From the NCBI GenBank assembly GCA_023389545.1, contig JAEWEI010000229.1:1-9510 (forward strand): DNA of 9,510 nucleotides, given 5' to 3'. Within the stretch, counting starts at the first letter, position 1. Each line of letters begins with the position of its first letter. Shown here in pieces: positions 1 to 6,240 of the stretch. This DNA is from Actinomycetes bacterium (GTDB lineage: Bacteria; Actinomycetota; Actinomycetes; Actinomycetales; Cellulomonadaceae). The position numbers were made by a program, and so were the translations under genes. The notes beneath the pieces are model-generated. The model saw only the letters and a list, made by a program, of their open reading frames with translations, was not told the origin of the DNA and ran no database searches.

Positions 1-749
1 GCGCCGCCCTTGCCGGACGACGCACCCTTGCCGGACGCGCGCCGCTGAGCCCCCGACCCGCGCTGAGCCCCCGACCCGCGCTGAGCCCCCGACTCGCCGC
101 CGGTCGCCGCGGCCGCGGCCACGGATCCCCGCCCCCGCGAGCTGTTCACCGTGCGCCCGCGCACGATCCCCACGAGCTCCTCCACCAGGTCGGTGGTGCG
201 CTCCTCGACCCACGCGAGCGCCACCGACGAGGTGGGGGCCTCGGGGACGGGCCGGTACGTGACGTCGCGCCGGTGGTGCAGGCGCGCGAGCGACTGGGGC
301 GCCACGAGCACGCCGACCCCGGCGGCGACGAGTGCCACAGCGTCGGCGGTCGTCGCGGGGGCCTCGACGTCCAGTCGCGTGCCCGGCGCGTCGTGCCAGT
401 CGAGCGTGTCGTCGAGGGGCACCACGAGCAGCTCGTCGGCGAGGTCGTCGAGTGTGACCTCCTCGGCGGCGGTGAGAAGGTGGTCGCGCGGGACGATGAC
501 CACTGACGTCTCGGTGTACAGCGGGATGGCGCTCAGGCCCGCGCGGTCGATCGGCAGCCGCACCAGCGCGGCGTCGGCTCGGCCCTCGTGGAGCGCCCTG
601 GCCTGGTCCTCGACCTCGGCGTGCACCAGCTCGAGCCGCACGTCTGGGAGGCGTTCGTTCCACCCCCGGACCCATTTCGCGGGGGTCGCCCCCGGGACCA
701 CGAGCAGCCGGAACGGCCCCTCGGTCGTACTCGAGCCGTGCTCGTCCAC
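1..749 (-). CDS. LysR-type substrate-binding-domain protein lacking an HTH (3' end cut by the window)
   Basis: Reading the minus strand from 749 gives 249 codons with no stop before the window edge, so the C-terminus is missing. Residues about 12-205 match the type 2 periplasmic-binding fold of LysR regulators as seen in a conserved actinobacterial family: FRLLVVPGATPAKWVRGWNE near the start, VRLPIDRAGLSAIPLYTE at 63-80, VALVAAGVGVLVAPQSLARL at 138-157 and IVRGRTVNSSRGRG at 195-208. There is no winged-helix DNA-binding domain, because the protein starts directly at the effector domain. The GTG start at 749 is supported by GGAGG at 757-761, about 7 nt upstream. The tail from about residue 205 is rich in Gly, Ser, Ala, Arg and Lys, with short repeats (GSGAQR, SGKG). 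It is divergent from DUF5997, an arrangement I recall from many actinobacteria. Family membership is recognised from memory. Function is unknown; it may sense a small molecule or act through a partner. Confidence 0.85.
   Translation of the reverse strand, partial: MDEHGSSTTEGPFRLLVVPGATPAKWVRGWNERLPDVRLELVHAEVEDQARALHEGRADAALVRLPIDRAGLSAIPLYTETSVVIVPRDHLLTAAEEVTLDDLADELLVVPLDDTLDWHDAPGTRLDVEAPATTADAVALVAAGVGVLVAPQSLARLHHRRDVTYRPVPEAPTSSVALAWVEERTTDLVEELVGIVRGRTVNSSRGRGSVAAAAATGGESGAQRGSGAQRGSGAQRRASGKGASSGKGG
7..97. repeat. 18-bp-period tandem repeats in the tail of the LysR-like gene
   Basis: Three consecutive 18-bp units, GCTGAGCCCCCGACCCGC, occupy 44-61, 62-79 and 80-97; the third has one change. 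A second pair, CCCTTGCCGGACG at 7-19 and 25-37, has the same 18-bp period. On the minus strand they encode repeated SGAQRG and SGKG(A/G) peptides in frame. Copy number could vary by slippage without breaking the reading frame. Confidence 0.85.
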
Positions 750-897
750 CCGCTGCCTCCGGTTCCGCGACCGGCAGTCGGTCGGCGTCGTGCCCGGCGT
801 CTCCCGACGCGCGCGCTCCGGCCAGGTTACCGGCGGGCTCCGGCGACGACGTCGGGGCGATGACGTCGCGGGGCCGCGCGCTCGTTACCCTGGTGGC
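750..897. promoter_or_regulatory. Divergent intergenic region between the LysR-like gene and DUF5997
   Basis: This 148-bp gap must hold promoters for both divergent genes. For the rightward gene, TACCCT at 886-891 fits the actinobacterial TANNNT -10 element and ends 6 nt before the GTG at 898, the spacing expected if transcription starts at the G of the start codon (leaderless). No good -35 box is visible. GACGTCG occurs twice, at 848-854 and 862-868, 14 bp apart; this could be an operator half-site pair but is short enough to be chance. For the leftward gene only the Shine-Dalgarno at 757-761 is clear. Confidence 0.45.
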
Positions 898-1302
898 GTG
901 AGCGCGCCCCGGAAGACCCAGACCATGAAGCCCTCGACTGCGGCGCAGAAGCTCGAGGTGTACCTGCCGGCGACGCCTGCCGAGTTCCAGGAGCGCGACA
1001 TCTCGCGCGAGGAGCTGCAGGAGTTGCAGCGCACGCCCCCGCAGTGGCTCGTCGACCTGCGCAAGAACGGCCCGCACCCGCGCGGGGTCGTGGCAGCGCG
1101 CCTGCGGGTGTCCATCAGCGCCCTCGGCCGGCACGGCCTGACCGATCCCCTCACCACCGAGGAGATCGACGAGATCGTCCAGAACCCGCCGGAGTGGCTC
1201 TCGCGCGAGCGCGCCATCCAGGCCGAGGTGAAGCGCGAGGAGCGCCGTCTGAAGGAGCGCGACGCCGCTCGTCGCGCAAGCGGGGACAGCCCGCAGGCCT
1301 GA
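898..1302 (+). CDS. DUF5997 family protein
   Basis: A 134-residue protein with TMKPSTAAQKLEVYLPATP near the start, then WLVDLRKNGPHPRGVVAARL, LTTEEIDEIVQNPPEWL and a highly charged helical C-terminus (QAEVKREERRLKERDAARR). This is the pattern of actinobacterial DUF5997 proteins, which have no known function. There is no membrane segment or signal peptide, so it is probably cytoplasmic. The phrase VAARLRVSISALGRHGLTDPLTTEEI looks like a short helical region of the kind seen in small DNA-binding proteins, but I cannot assign an HTH. The open frame runs back to 151, but the part before 898 is only the antisense of the LysR-like gene. The GTG at 898 is preferred because a -10-like TACCCT sits 6 nt upstream; the ATG at 925 is the alternative start. 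It converges on trmB with 14 nt between stop codons. Confidence 0.88.
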   Translation: MSAPRKTQTMKPSTAAQKLEVYLPATPAEFQERDISREELQELQRTPPQWLVDLRKNGPHPRGVVAARLRVSISALGRHGLTDPLTTEEIDEIVQNPPEWLSRERAIQAEVKREERRLKERDAARRASGDSPQA

Positions 1303-1316
1303 CGCGGGAGCCCGGC

Positions 1317-2060
1317 TCAGCGCACGCGGCGCACCACCAGGTCGCGCACCTCGTGGCCGAGTCCCAGGCCCCGGCGCTCGAACTTCGTCACCGGGCGGTG
1401 CTCGGGGCGCGGGGCGAAGCCGCCCGACGGGTTCTCCAGGCCTGGGTCGGCGTCGAGCACCTCGAGCATCGACTCGGCGTACTCGAGCCAGTCGGTGGCG
1501 CAGTGCAGGGTCCCGCCCAGCGCGAGGCGTGAGCGCAGCAGCGCGACGTGCGCGCGCTGGATGATCCGGCGCTTGTGGTGCCTGGCCTTGGGCCAGGGGT
1601 CGGGGAAGAACACGTGCACGGCGTCGAGGCTCTGCTCGGGCAGCCGGCGTCGCACCAGGTCGAGCGCGTCACCGTGCGCGACCCGCACGTTGCGCAGGCC
1701 CTGGGACTCCACCAGGCCAAGCAGGTGCGCGATCCCGGGCAGGTGCGCCTCGACGGCCAGGTAGTCGCGGCCCGGATCGGCGGCGGCCATCGCGGCGGTG
1801 GCCTCGCCCATCCCGGAGCCGATCTCCAGCACCAACGGCGCCTGCCGGCCGAACAGCGCGGGGACGTCGAGCAGGCCGTCGGGGGTGAGCGGCATCGGGC
1901 CCTGCTCCGCGTCGTGCACGGAGAAGCCCAGCAACGGCCACAACCGGGCCAGCGCGTCCTCGCGGCCGGGGCCGAGCTGGCTGCGGCGCGGATGGAACGT
2001 GCGCACGGGCTCATGGGCGGAGGCGGAGACGTGGCGGAACGCGGCGGACGGGAGGGTCAC
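1317..2060 (-). CDS. trmB: tRNA (guanine-N7-)-methyltransferase TrmB
   Basis: A 247-residue SAM-dependent methyltransferase that makes 7-methylguanosine at position 46 in the variable loop of tRNAs. The SAM-binding motif LVLEIGSGMGEAT is at 76-88 and VEAH at 103-106. The family signature FFPDPWPKARHHKRR is at 151-165, and TKFERRG, another hallmark, is at 225-231. The basic N-terminal region (RTFHPRRSQL, 20-29) is also usual. Length is a little above the bacterial norm because of about 20 extra N-terminal residues. The start is GTG at 2060 with no convincing Shine-Dalgarno. A TAGGCT box at 2069-2074 on the minus strand ends 8 nt before it, so leaderless expression from a local promoter is possible. 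It lies 46 nt downstream of the VOC gene on the same strand and converges with DUF5997. The family call is secure; the exact start is less so. Confidence 0.95.
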   Translation of the reverse strand: MTLPSAAFRHVSASAHEPVRTFHPRRSQLGPGREDALARLWPLLGFSVHDAEQGPMPLTPDGLLDVPALFGRQAPLVLEIGSGMGEATAAMAAADPGRDYLAVEAHLPGIAHLLGLVESQGLRNVRVAHGDALDLVRRRLPEQSLDAVHVFFPDPWPKARHHKRRIIQRAHVALLRSRLALGGTLHCATDWLEYAESMLEVLDADPGLENPSGGFAPRPEHRPVTKFERRGLGLGHEVRDLVVRRVR

Positions 2061-2063
2061 GGT

Positions 2064-2091
2064 CGCCCAGCCTACGGACCTGGGCTGGGCG
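2064..2091 (-). other. Hairpin between the VOC gene and trmB
   Basis: CGCCCAGCC (2064-2072) and GGCTGGGCG (2083-2091) form a perfect 9-bp stem with a 10-nt loop, starting 15 nt after the VOC stop and ending just before the trmB start. There is no T-tract. It could be a weak terminator or attenuator for the VOC transcript, or an operator, since it covers the candidate -10 box of trmB at 2069-2074. Confidence 0.5.
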
Positions 2092-2106
2092 CGCGGCCCG
2101 GTGCGC

Positions 2107-2907
2107 TCAGGCGAGCGGGGGAGTGGGCTCCTCCTCGGTGGACATCAGGGCGAACGTCTCCCCGAACGGGCCGCGGATGACGGCCATCCGGCCGTAGGCG
2201 CTATCCGCCGCGGGGCTGGTCACCTCGCCGCCGAGCTGCGTGGCCAGGTCGGCGGTGGCGTCGGTGTCGGCCACCGCGAAGTAGGTGGTCCACGACGTCG
2301 GGACGTCGTCGGGGGCGTTGGCCGGGATGCCGCCCATGCCGCCTGCGATGTGCCCGCTGATCTCGAGCGTGTGGTACGTGAAGCCCGGCCCGCTCATGTC
2401 GCCGAACGCGTAGTCGAAAAGGTTGCCGTAGAACTCGCGCGCGGCGGGCACGTCCCGCGTCATGATCTCGTTCCACACGACAGTGCCGGGCTCGTTCACC
2501 ACGTCGGCGCCGGTGTGCCCGCCGGACTGCCACAACCCGAAGACGGCCCCTGTCGGATCGGCGAGGATCGCGAGCACCCGGTCGGCGCCGCGCTCGTCGA
2601 CACGCGCGACCTCCTCGAGGACCTGCCCCCCATGGGCCAGGCACCGCTGCACCGCCGCGTCGACGTCGTCTGTGGCCAGATACGTCATCCAGTGCGGCGG
2701 CGCCGATCCCGGCAGGAGCGTCCTGAAGGCCGCCGCCCGCCGCCCGCCGCGCAGGCACGTCGTGTAGTAGCCGGCCCCACGCCCGGCCTCCTCGAAGTCC
2801 CAGCCGAACAGCTTGCCGTAGAACCGCCGGGCGGCCTGCCGGTCGGGCACCCGCAGGTCCACCCACGCCGGAACGCCCTCGGGCCAGCGCGTCTCTCTGG
2901 TGCTCAT
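2107..2907 (-). CDS. Two-domain VOC (glyoxalase/bleomycin-resistance fold) protein, Cfp30B-like
   Basis: A 266-residue protein made of two tandem VOC domains, about 13-130 and 141-256. Each has the beta-alpha-beta-beta-beta pattern and the phrase AARRFYGKLFGW / AAREFYGNLFDY after the first strand, at 25-36 and 155-166. Repeat ends are marked by ADPTGAVFGLWQ (116-127) and RGPFGETFALM (245-255). This architecture resembles the mycobacterial 27/30-kDa antigen Cfp30B group, whose members are mostly annotated only as VOC family or hydroxylase-like; substrate and metal are unknown. No signal peptide. The ATG at 2907 is preceded by a run of G (AGGGGGG at about 2914-2920) as Shine-Dalgarno, 6-7 nt upstream. 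It is followed on the same strand by trmB after 46 nt, without an obvious functional link. Fold assignment is firm; biochemical role is not inferable. Confidence 0.9.
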   Translation of the reverse strand: MSTRETRWPEGVPAWVDLRVPDRQAARRFYGKLFGWDFEEAGRGAGYYTTCLRGGRRAAAFRTLLPGSAPPHWMTYLATDDVDAAVQRCLAHGGQVLEEVARVDERGADRVLAILADPTGAVFGLWQSGGHTGADVVNEPGTVVWNEIMTRDVPAAREFYGNLFDYAFGDMSGPGFTYHTLEISGHIAGGMGGIPANAPDDVPTSWTTYFAVADTDATADLATQLGGEVTSPAADSAYGRMAVIRGPFGETFALMSTEEEPTPPLA

Positions 2908-3006
2908 CCCAGACCCCCCTGGTGAGACGGGCCCGTCAGACGCCGGGCCACCGTGCCATCACACACCGGAGCCGGGCACTCCACCACTGGGTCCGGGAGT
3001 GGGCAT

Positions 3007-3043
3007 GAGCAGACCCCGGGAGTCAGGTTCCCGGGGTCTGCTC
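3007..3043 (-). terminator. Strong hairpin terminator of the polysaccharide operon
   Basis: GAGCAGACCCCGGGA (3007-3021) pairs perfectly over 15 bp with TCCCGGGGTCTGCTC (3029-3043), with a 7-nt loop. It starts 40 nt past the stop of the UDP-glucose dehydrogenase gene (3083) and lies about 100 nt before the VOC start, so it most likely ends the operon. No T-tract follows on either strand, as is common for actinobacterial hairpin terminators. The rest of the 2908-3082 gap shows no recognisable promoter for the VOC gene. Confidence 0.8.
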
Positions 3044-3082
3044 TGCGGGGCGTCAGGGGATTCGCCCCGCCCACAGGAGGTC

Positions 3083-4522
3083 TCAGGCGGCAGCGCGCCC
3101 CAGACCTCGGAAGTCCCATCCGGCGTCACGCCACGTGCGGGCGTCGAGCTTGCCGCGCGCGTCGATGACACGCGGGGAGACGGTGAGCTCGGCCAGGTGC
3201 GCGGCGTCGGCCACGAGGAACTGGTCCCACTCCGTGAGCACCAGCACCACGTCCGTGCCCTCCACCGCCTCGTCGATCGACGTCGCGTAGCTCAGCGTCG
3301 GGAAGCTGGCACGCGCGGTGTCGCCCGCCTCCGGGTCGAACACCGTCACGTGGGCGCCGCGCAGGTGCAGGGCCGCCGCGACGTTCAGCGCCGGGGAGTC
3401 CCGCACGTCGTCGGTGAGCGGCTTGAACGCCGCCCCGAGCACGCCGATCCGCCGGTTGAGCACGGACCCGCCGCATGCGTCGATGGCCAGGTCCAGCACC
3501 CGCTCGCGCTGGCCCATGTTGATCTCGTCGACCTGCTGCAGCAGCGAGGCGGCGCGGTGCGCGCCGAGCTCGGTGGACCGGTGCATGAGCGCCCGGATGT
3601 CCTTGGGCAGGCAGCCGCCCCCGAAGCCGAGGCCCGCGTCGAGGAACTGGCGCCCGATGCGCACGTCGTGGCCCAGGGCGTCCGCGAGCACCGTGACATC
3701 AGCCCCGGCGGCCTCGCACACCGCGGAGATCGCGTTGATGAACGAGATCTTCGTGGCGAGGAACGCGTTGGCGCTCACCTTGACGAGCTCGGCCGTGGGC
3801 AGGTCGGTGGTCACGACGGGCGTGCCCTCGGCGATCGGCGTCGCGTACACCTGGCGCAGCAGCGCCTCCGCGCGCTCCGACGCGCCGCCGATGACGATGC
3901 GGTCGGGATGCAGCGTGTCGCCCACGGCCTTGCCCTCGCGCAGGAACTCCGGGTTCCACACCAGCTCCACATTGACGCCCGCCGGGATGCGCTCGGCGAC
4001 CATGCCGCGCAGGCGCTCCGCGGTGCCGACCGGAACCGTGGACTTGCCGACGATCAGCGCGTCCTTGGTGACGTTCTCGGCGATGCCGCGGGTGGCCGCC
4101 TCGACGAACCGCAGATCGGCCGCGTGGCTGGTCTTCTGCTGGGGCGTGCCCACGCAGACGAAGTGGACGTCGGCCCAGGCCGCCGCCTCCGCCAGGTCGG
4201 TGGTGAAGCGCAGGCGGTCGGTCAGCAGGTGCTTCTCGAGCAGCTCGTCCAGCCCAGGCTCGAAGAACGGCACCTTGCCGGCGGCCAGCGCGTCCACCTT
4301 GTGCTTGTCGGTGTCCGCGCCGATCACCTCGAAGCCGAGCTCGGCCATCGCCACGGCATGCGTGGCGCCCAGGTAGCCGGTGCCGAAGACGGCGATGCGG
4401 ATGTCGCCGCGGTCCAGCAGGGACAGGTCGTCGGCCTGCTCCCAGGCGCTGGCCCGGTCGATGGCGTCGCCGGGCTCGTGGTCGGCGCCGTCCAGCAGGG
4501 TCAGGTCGTGGTCGTCACTCAT
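3083..4522 (-). CDS. ugd: UDP-glucose 6-dehydrogenase (UDP-glucose/GDP-mannose dehydrogenase family)
   Basis: This 479-residue enzyme oxidises UDP-glucose to UDP-glucuronic acid with two NAD+, the precursor for glucuronate-containing polymers. The N-terminal Rossmann motif IAVFGTGYLG is at 43-52, then STVPVGT (161-167) and NPEFLREGKA (190-199). The central dimerisation helix carries ANAFLATKIS with N252 and K258. The catalytic cysteine is C304 in FGGGCLPKD (300-308). The C-terminal UDP-binding domain has AFKPLTDDVRDSPAL (365-379). GDP-mannose dehydrogenase is the family alternative, but the GGGCLPKD context and the hyaluronan-synthase-like neighbour favour UDP-glucose. About 40 residues precede the Rossmann strand and hold two similar acidic stretches, DLTLLDGAD and DLSLLDRGD, which is unusual. 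The start ATG overlaps the stop of the upstream GH26-type gene by 4 nt (ATGA), with GAGGAG 5 nt upstream, so translational coupling supports the long form. Last gene of the operon; a hairpin follows. Confidence 0.95.
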   Translation of the reverse strand: MSDDHDLTLLDGADHEPGDAIDRASAWEQADDLSLLDRGDIRIAVFGTGYLGATHAVAMAELGFEVIGADTDKHKVDALAAGKVPFFEPGLDELLEKHLLTDRLRFTTDLAEAAAWADVHFVCVGTPQQKTSHAADLRFVEAATRGIAENVTKDALIVGKSTVPVGTAERLRGMVAERIPAGVNVELVWNPEFLREGKAVGDTLHPDRIVIGGASERAEALLRQVYATPIAEGTPVVTTDLPTAELVKVSANAFLATKISFINAISAVCEAAGADVTVLADALGHDVRIGRQFLDAGLGFGGGCLPKDIRALMHRSTELGAHRAASLLQQVDEINMGQRERVLDLAIDACGGSVLNRRIGVLGAAFKPLTDDVRDSPALNVAAALHLRGAHVTVFDPEAGDTARASFPTLSYATSIDEAVEGTDVVLVLTEWDQFLVADAAHLAELTVSPRVIDARGKLDARTWRDAGWDFRGLGRAAA

Positions 4523-6240
4523 GAGGGCTCCTCGGTGCGGGAAGTCACGGCGGCCGGCGTGGTGGGGGCGGTCGTCGCAGGGGTGGTGGGGGACGGGGTG
4601 GGGCTGGCCGTCGGGGTGGCAACGGTCGTCGGGGTGGCGGACGGCGAGGCTGCGGGCTCCGGCGCCGGGCCGACGCTCAGCGGCGCCACGTCGTCCGTGG
4701 GGATGAGCGAGTCCTCGGGGTCCGTGCCCTCGTCAGGCGCGGGGGCGTCCAGTGGCGTGCCGCCGAACCCGTTGGCGGGGTTGTTGAGACCGGAGACGAA
4801 CTCCGCCAGGGAGTTGCGCCGAGAGTCGACCCGCCAGTCGTTGGTGATGAGCTGGCCCTCGGAGTACGTCGAGACGGCCATGTTGAACCACGCGAACCCG
4901 ATGATGTCGGCGTTCTCCGGCCGGGCGAAACCCTGGAAGAAGGAGCGCACCCAGGTGGGCTTCTTGCCGCCGATCTCCGACGCGCCGACCTCGGAGAGCA
5001 GGATCGGCTTGTCCGTCAACGCCCGGACCTGGTTGAGGGTCCGGTCGTACGTGTACTGGAAGGTGTGGTTGTTCTCGACCTTGTACGGCGGGCGGTAGTA
5101 GCCGGACACGCCCACCCAGTCGACGTAGGCGTCGCCGGGGTACAGGCCCGCCAGGTTCTGCTGGGTCTGCAGCGCGGCGGGCAGGTTGTTGACGATGTTC
5201 GGCGACCACACCCAGATGACGTGCTCGTTCGCGCCCTCGGCCTCGAAGATGTCGTGCACGTGGCGCCACATCGCGACGAAGTCGCCCGGCCGGTTCCCGT
5301 TGATCGGGTCGCCGGAGCCCGTCCGCTCGGCCCACGGGTACCAGATGCCGTTCATCTCATGGTCGAGCCGGATGGCCATCGGCAGCCCGAGCGCGGCGAT
5401 GTCCCGGGCGTACTGCCGCAAGTAGTCGTCGTACCGGCCGGGCACCCCGGCAGCGGGGTCGCCGATGATGATCGGCAGCGTGTGATCGGGCTCGACGATG
5501 ATGTCGTTCCCCGAGGTGCTGGGCCGCGACTCCCAGGTGAGCATCGGCAGCATCCCGCGCTCCCAGGACCGGACCACCGCGTCCGAGCGGAAGGGCTTGT
5601 CCCAGCCGCTGAACCAGCCGACCAGGCTCGGGGTGCGGGCGACCTTGGCCGCCGCGTCATCGAGCGTCGACCAGCTGAACGGCGCCTGCGCGGTGTACAT
5701 GCCGAAGTAGCGCTGCGCCGGGTCGAGCAGCTCGCCCTTGGACGGCGCCGTCGGCTTCGTGGTGACGGGAGCCGCCGGGCCGGCGGGCTGGGTCGGGTTC
5801 GACGGGTTCGCGGAGCCGGACGACCCGGTGCGCCCGGGACTGCGCCCGCTCGAGACGGTGGACTTCTTGGCGGTGGTCGAGCCCGCGGCGGCCTCCTCGG
5901 CGGCCTGCGCGGCGGCACGCTCCTCCTCGCCCTTCAGGCGGGCTGCCTGCTCCTTGTCGAGAGCCTCGCGCAGCGAGCCAGCCTGCGCGCGGCTGCTCTG
6001 CAGCTCGTCGCGCATCGCGGCGTTCTCGCGGGCGAGCCGGAGCTCCTCCGCGGAGGGAGCCTCGGCGGCCTCCGCGACGCCGCGCAGCGACTCCACGGCG
6101 GGGGTGCTCCACACGAGCCCGGTGACGAGGGCCAACGAGCCCACCAGCGCGACAGTGGAGGCCGCGGCGCGGCGGGTCATGCGCCCACCACGCGGCGCCC
6201 ACCAGGCGCGGCCCGGTGCGGGGACGGGTCGATCAGACAT
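4519..6240 (-). CDS. Membrane-anchored GH26-type glycoside hydrolase
   Basis: 573 residues. A basic N-terminus is followed by one hydrophobic segment (about 25-45) with no clear signal-peptidase site, so it is probably a signal anchor. Next come a charged alanine/glutamate-rich helix, likely a coiled coil (63-118), a Ser/Pro/Thr linker (119-170), the catalytic domain (about 175-485), and a Pro/Thr/Ser-rich tail (495-573) that may be O-glycosylated outside the cell. The catalytic domain fits clan GH-A family 26: RLDHEMNGIWYPW (291-303) supplies the proposed acid/base E295, and PILLSEVGAS (412-421) the proposed nucleophile E417. VWSPN (344-348) and YPGDAYVDWVGVSGY (367-381) are also characteristic. 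Known GH26 enzymes cleave mannans or mixed glucans; here the substrate is probably the polymer made by the preceding synthase (inference). The ATG at 6240 has GGAGG 9 nt upstream and overlaps the synthase stop by 8 nt; M21 (6180) is a less likely start. Confidence 0.85.
   Translation of the reverse strand: MSDRPVPAPGRAWWAPRGGRMTRRAAASTVALVGSLALVTGLVWSTPAVESLRGVAEAAEAPSAEELRLARENAAMRDELQSSRAQAGSLREALDKEQAARLKGEEERAAAQAAEEAAAGSTTAKKSTVSSGRSPGRTGSSGSANPSNPTQPAGPAAPVTTKPTAPSKGELLDPAQRYFGMYTAQAPFSWSTLDDAAAKVARTPSLVGWFSGWDKPFRSDAVVRSWERGMLPMLTWESRPSTSGNDIIVEPDHTLPIIIGDPAAGVPGRYDDYLRQYARDIAALGLPMAIRLDHEMNGIWYPWAERTGSGDPINGNRPGDFVAMWRHVHDIFEAEGANEHVIWVWSPNIVNNLPAALQTQQNLAGLYPGDAYVDWVGVSGYYRPPYKVENNHTFQYTYDRTLNQVRALTDKPILLSEVGASEIGGKKPTWVRSFFQGFARPENADIIGFAWFNMAVSTYSEGQLITNDWRVDSRRNSLAEFVSGLNNPANGFGGTPLDAPAPDEGTDPEDSLIPTDDVAPLSVGPAPEPAASPSATPTTVATPTASPTPSPTTPATTAPTTPAAVTSRTEEPS

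Noticed and set aside
151..897. N-terminal part of a 383-residue plus-strand open frame continuous with DUF5997
   Set aside because: It is the antisense of the LysR-like gene, is Ser/Arg-rich without domain features, and the family similarity begins only after 898.
2926..2937. GACGGGCCCGTC palindrome upstream of the VOC gene
   Set aside because: A 12-bp palindrome made mostly of G and C is expected by chance about twice in a window this size, and there is no second copy.
2900..5098. 732-residue plus-strand open frame
   Set aside because: It runs antisense through the terminator hairpin, the UDP-glucose dehydrogenase gene and part of the GH26-type gene. Long antisense frames are expected at this GC content.
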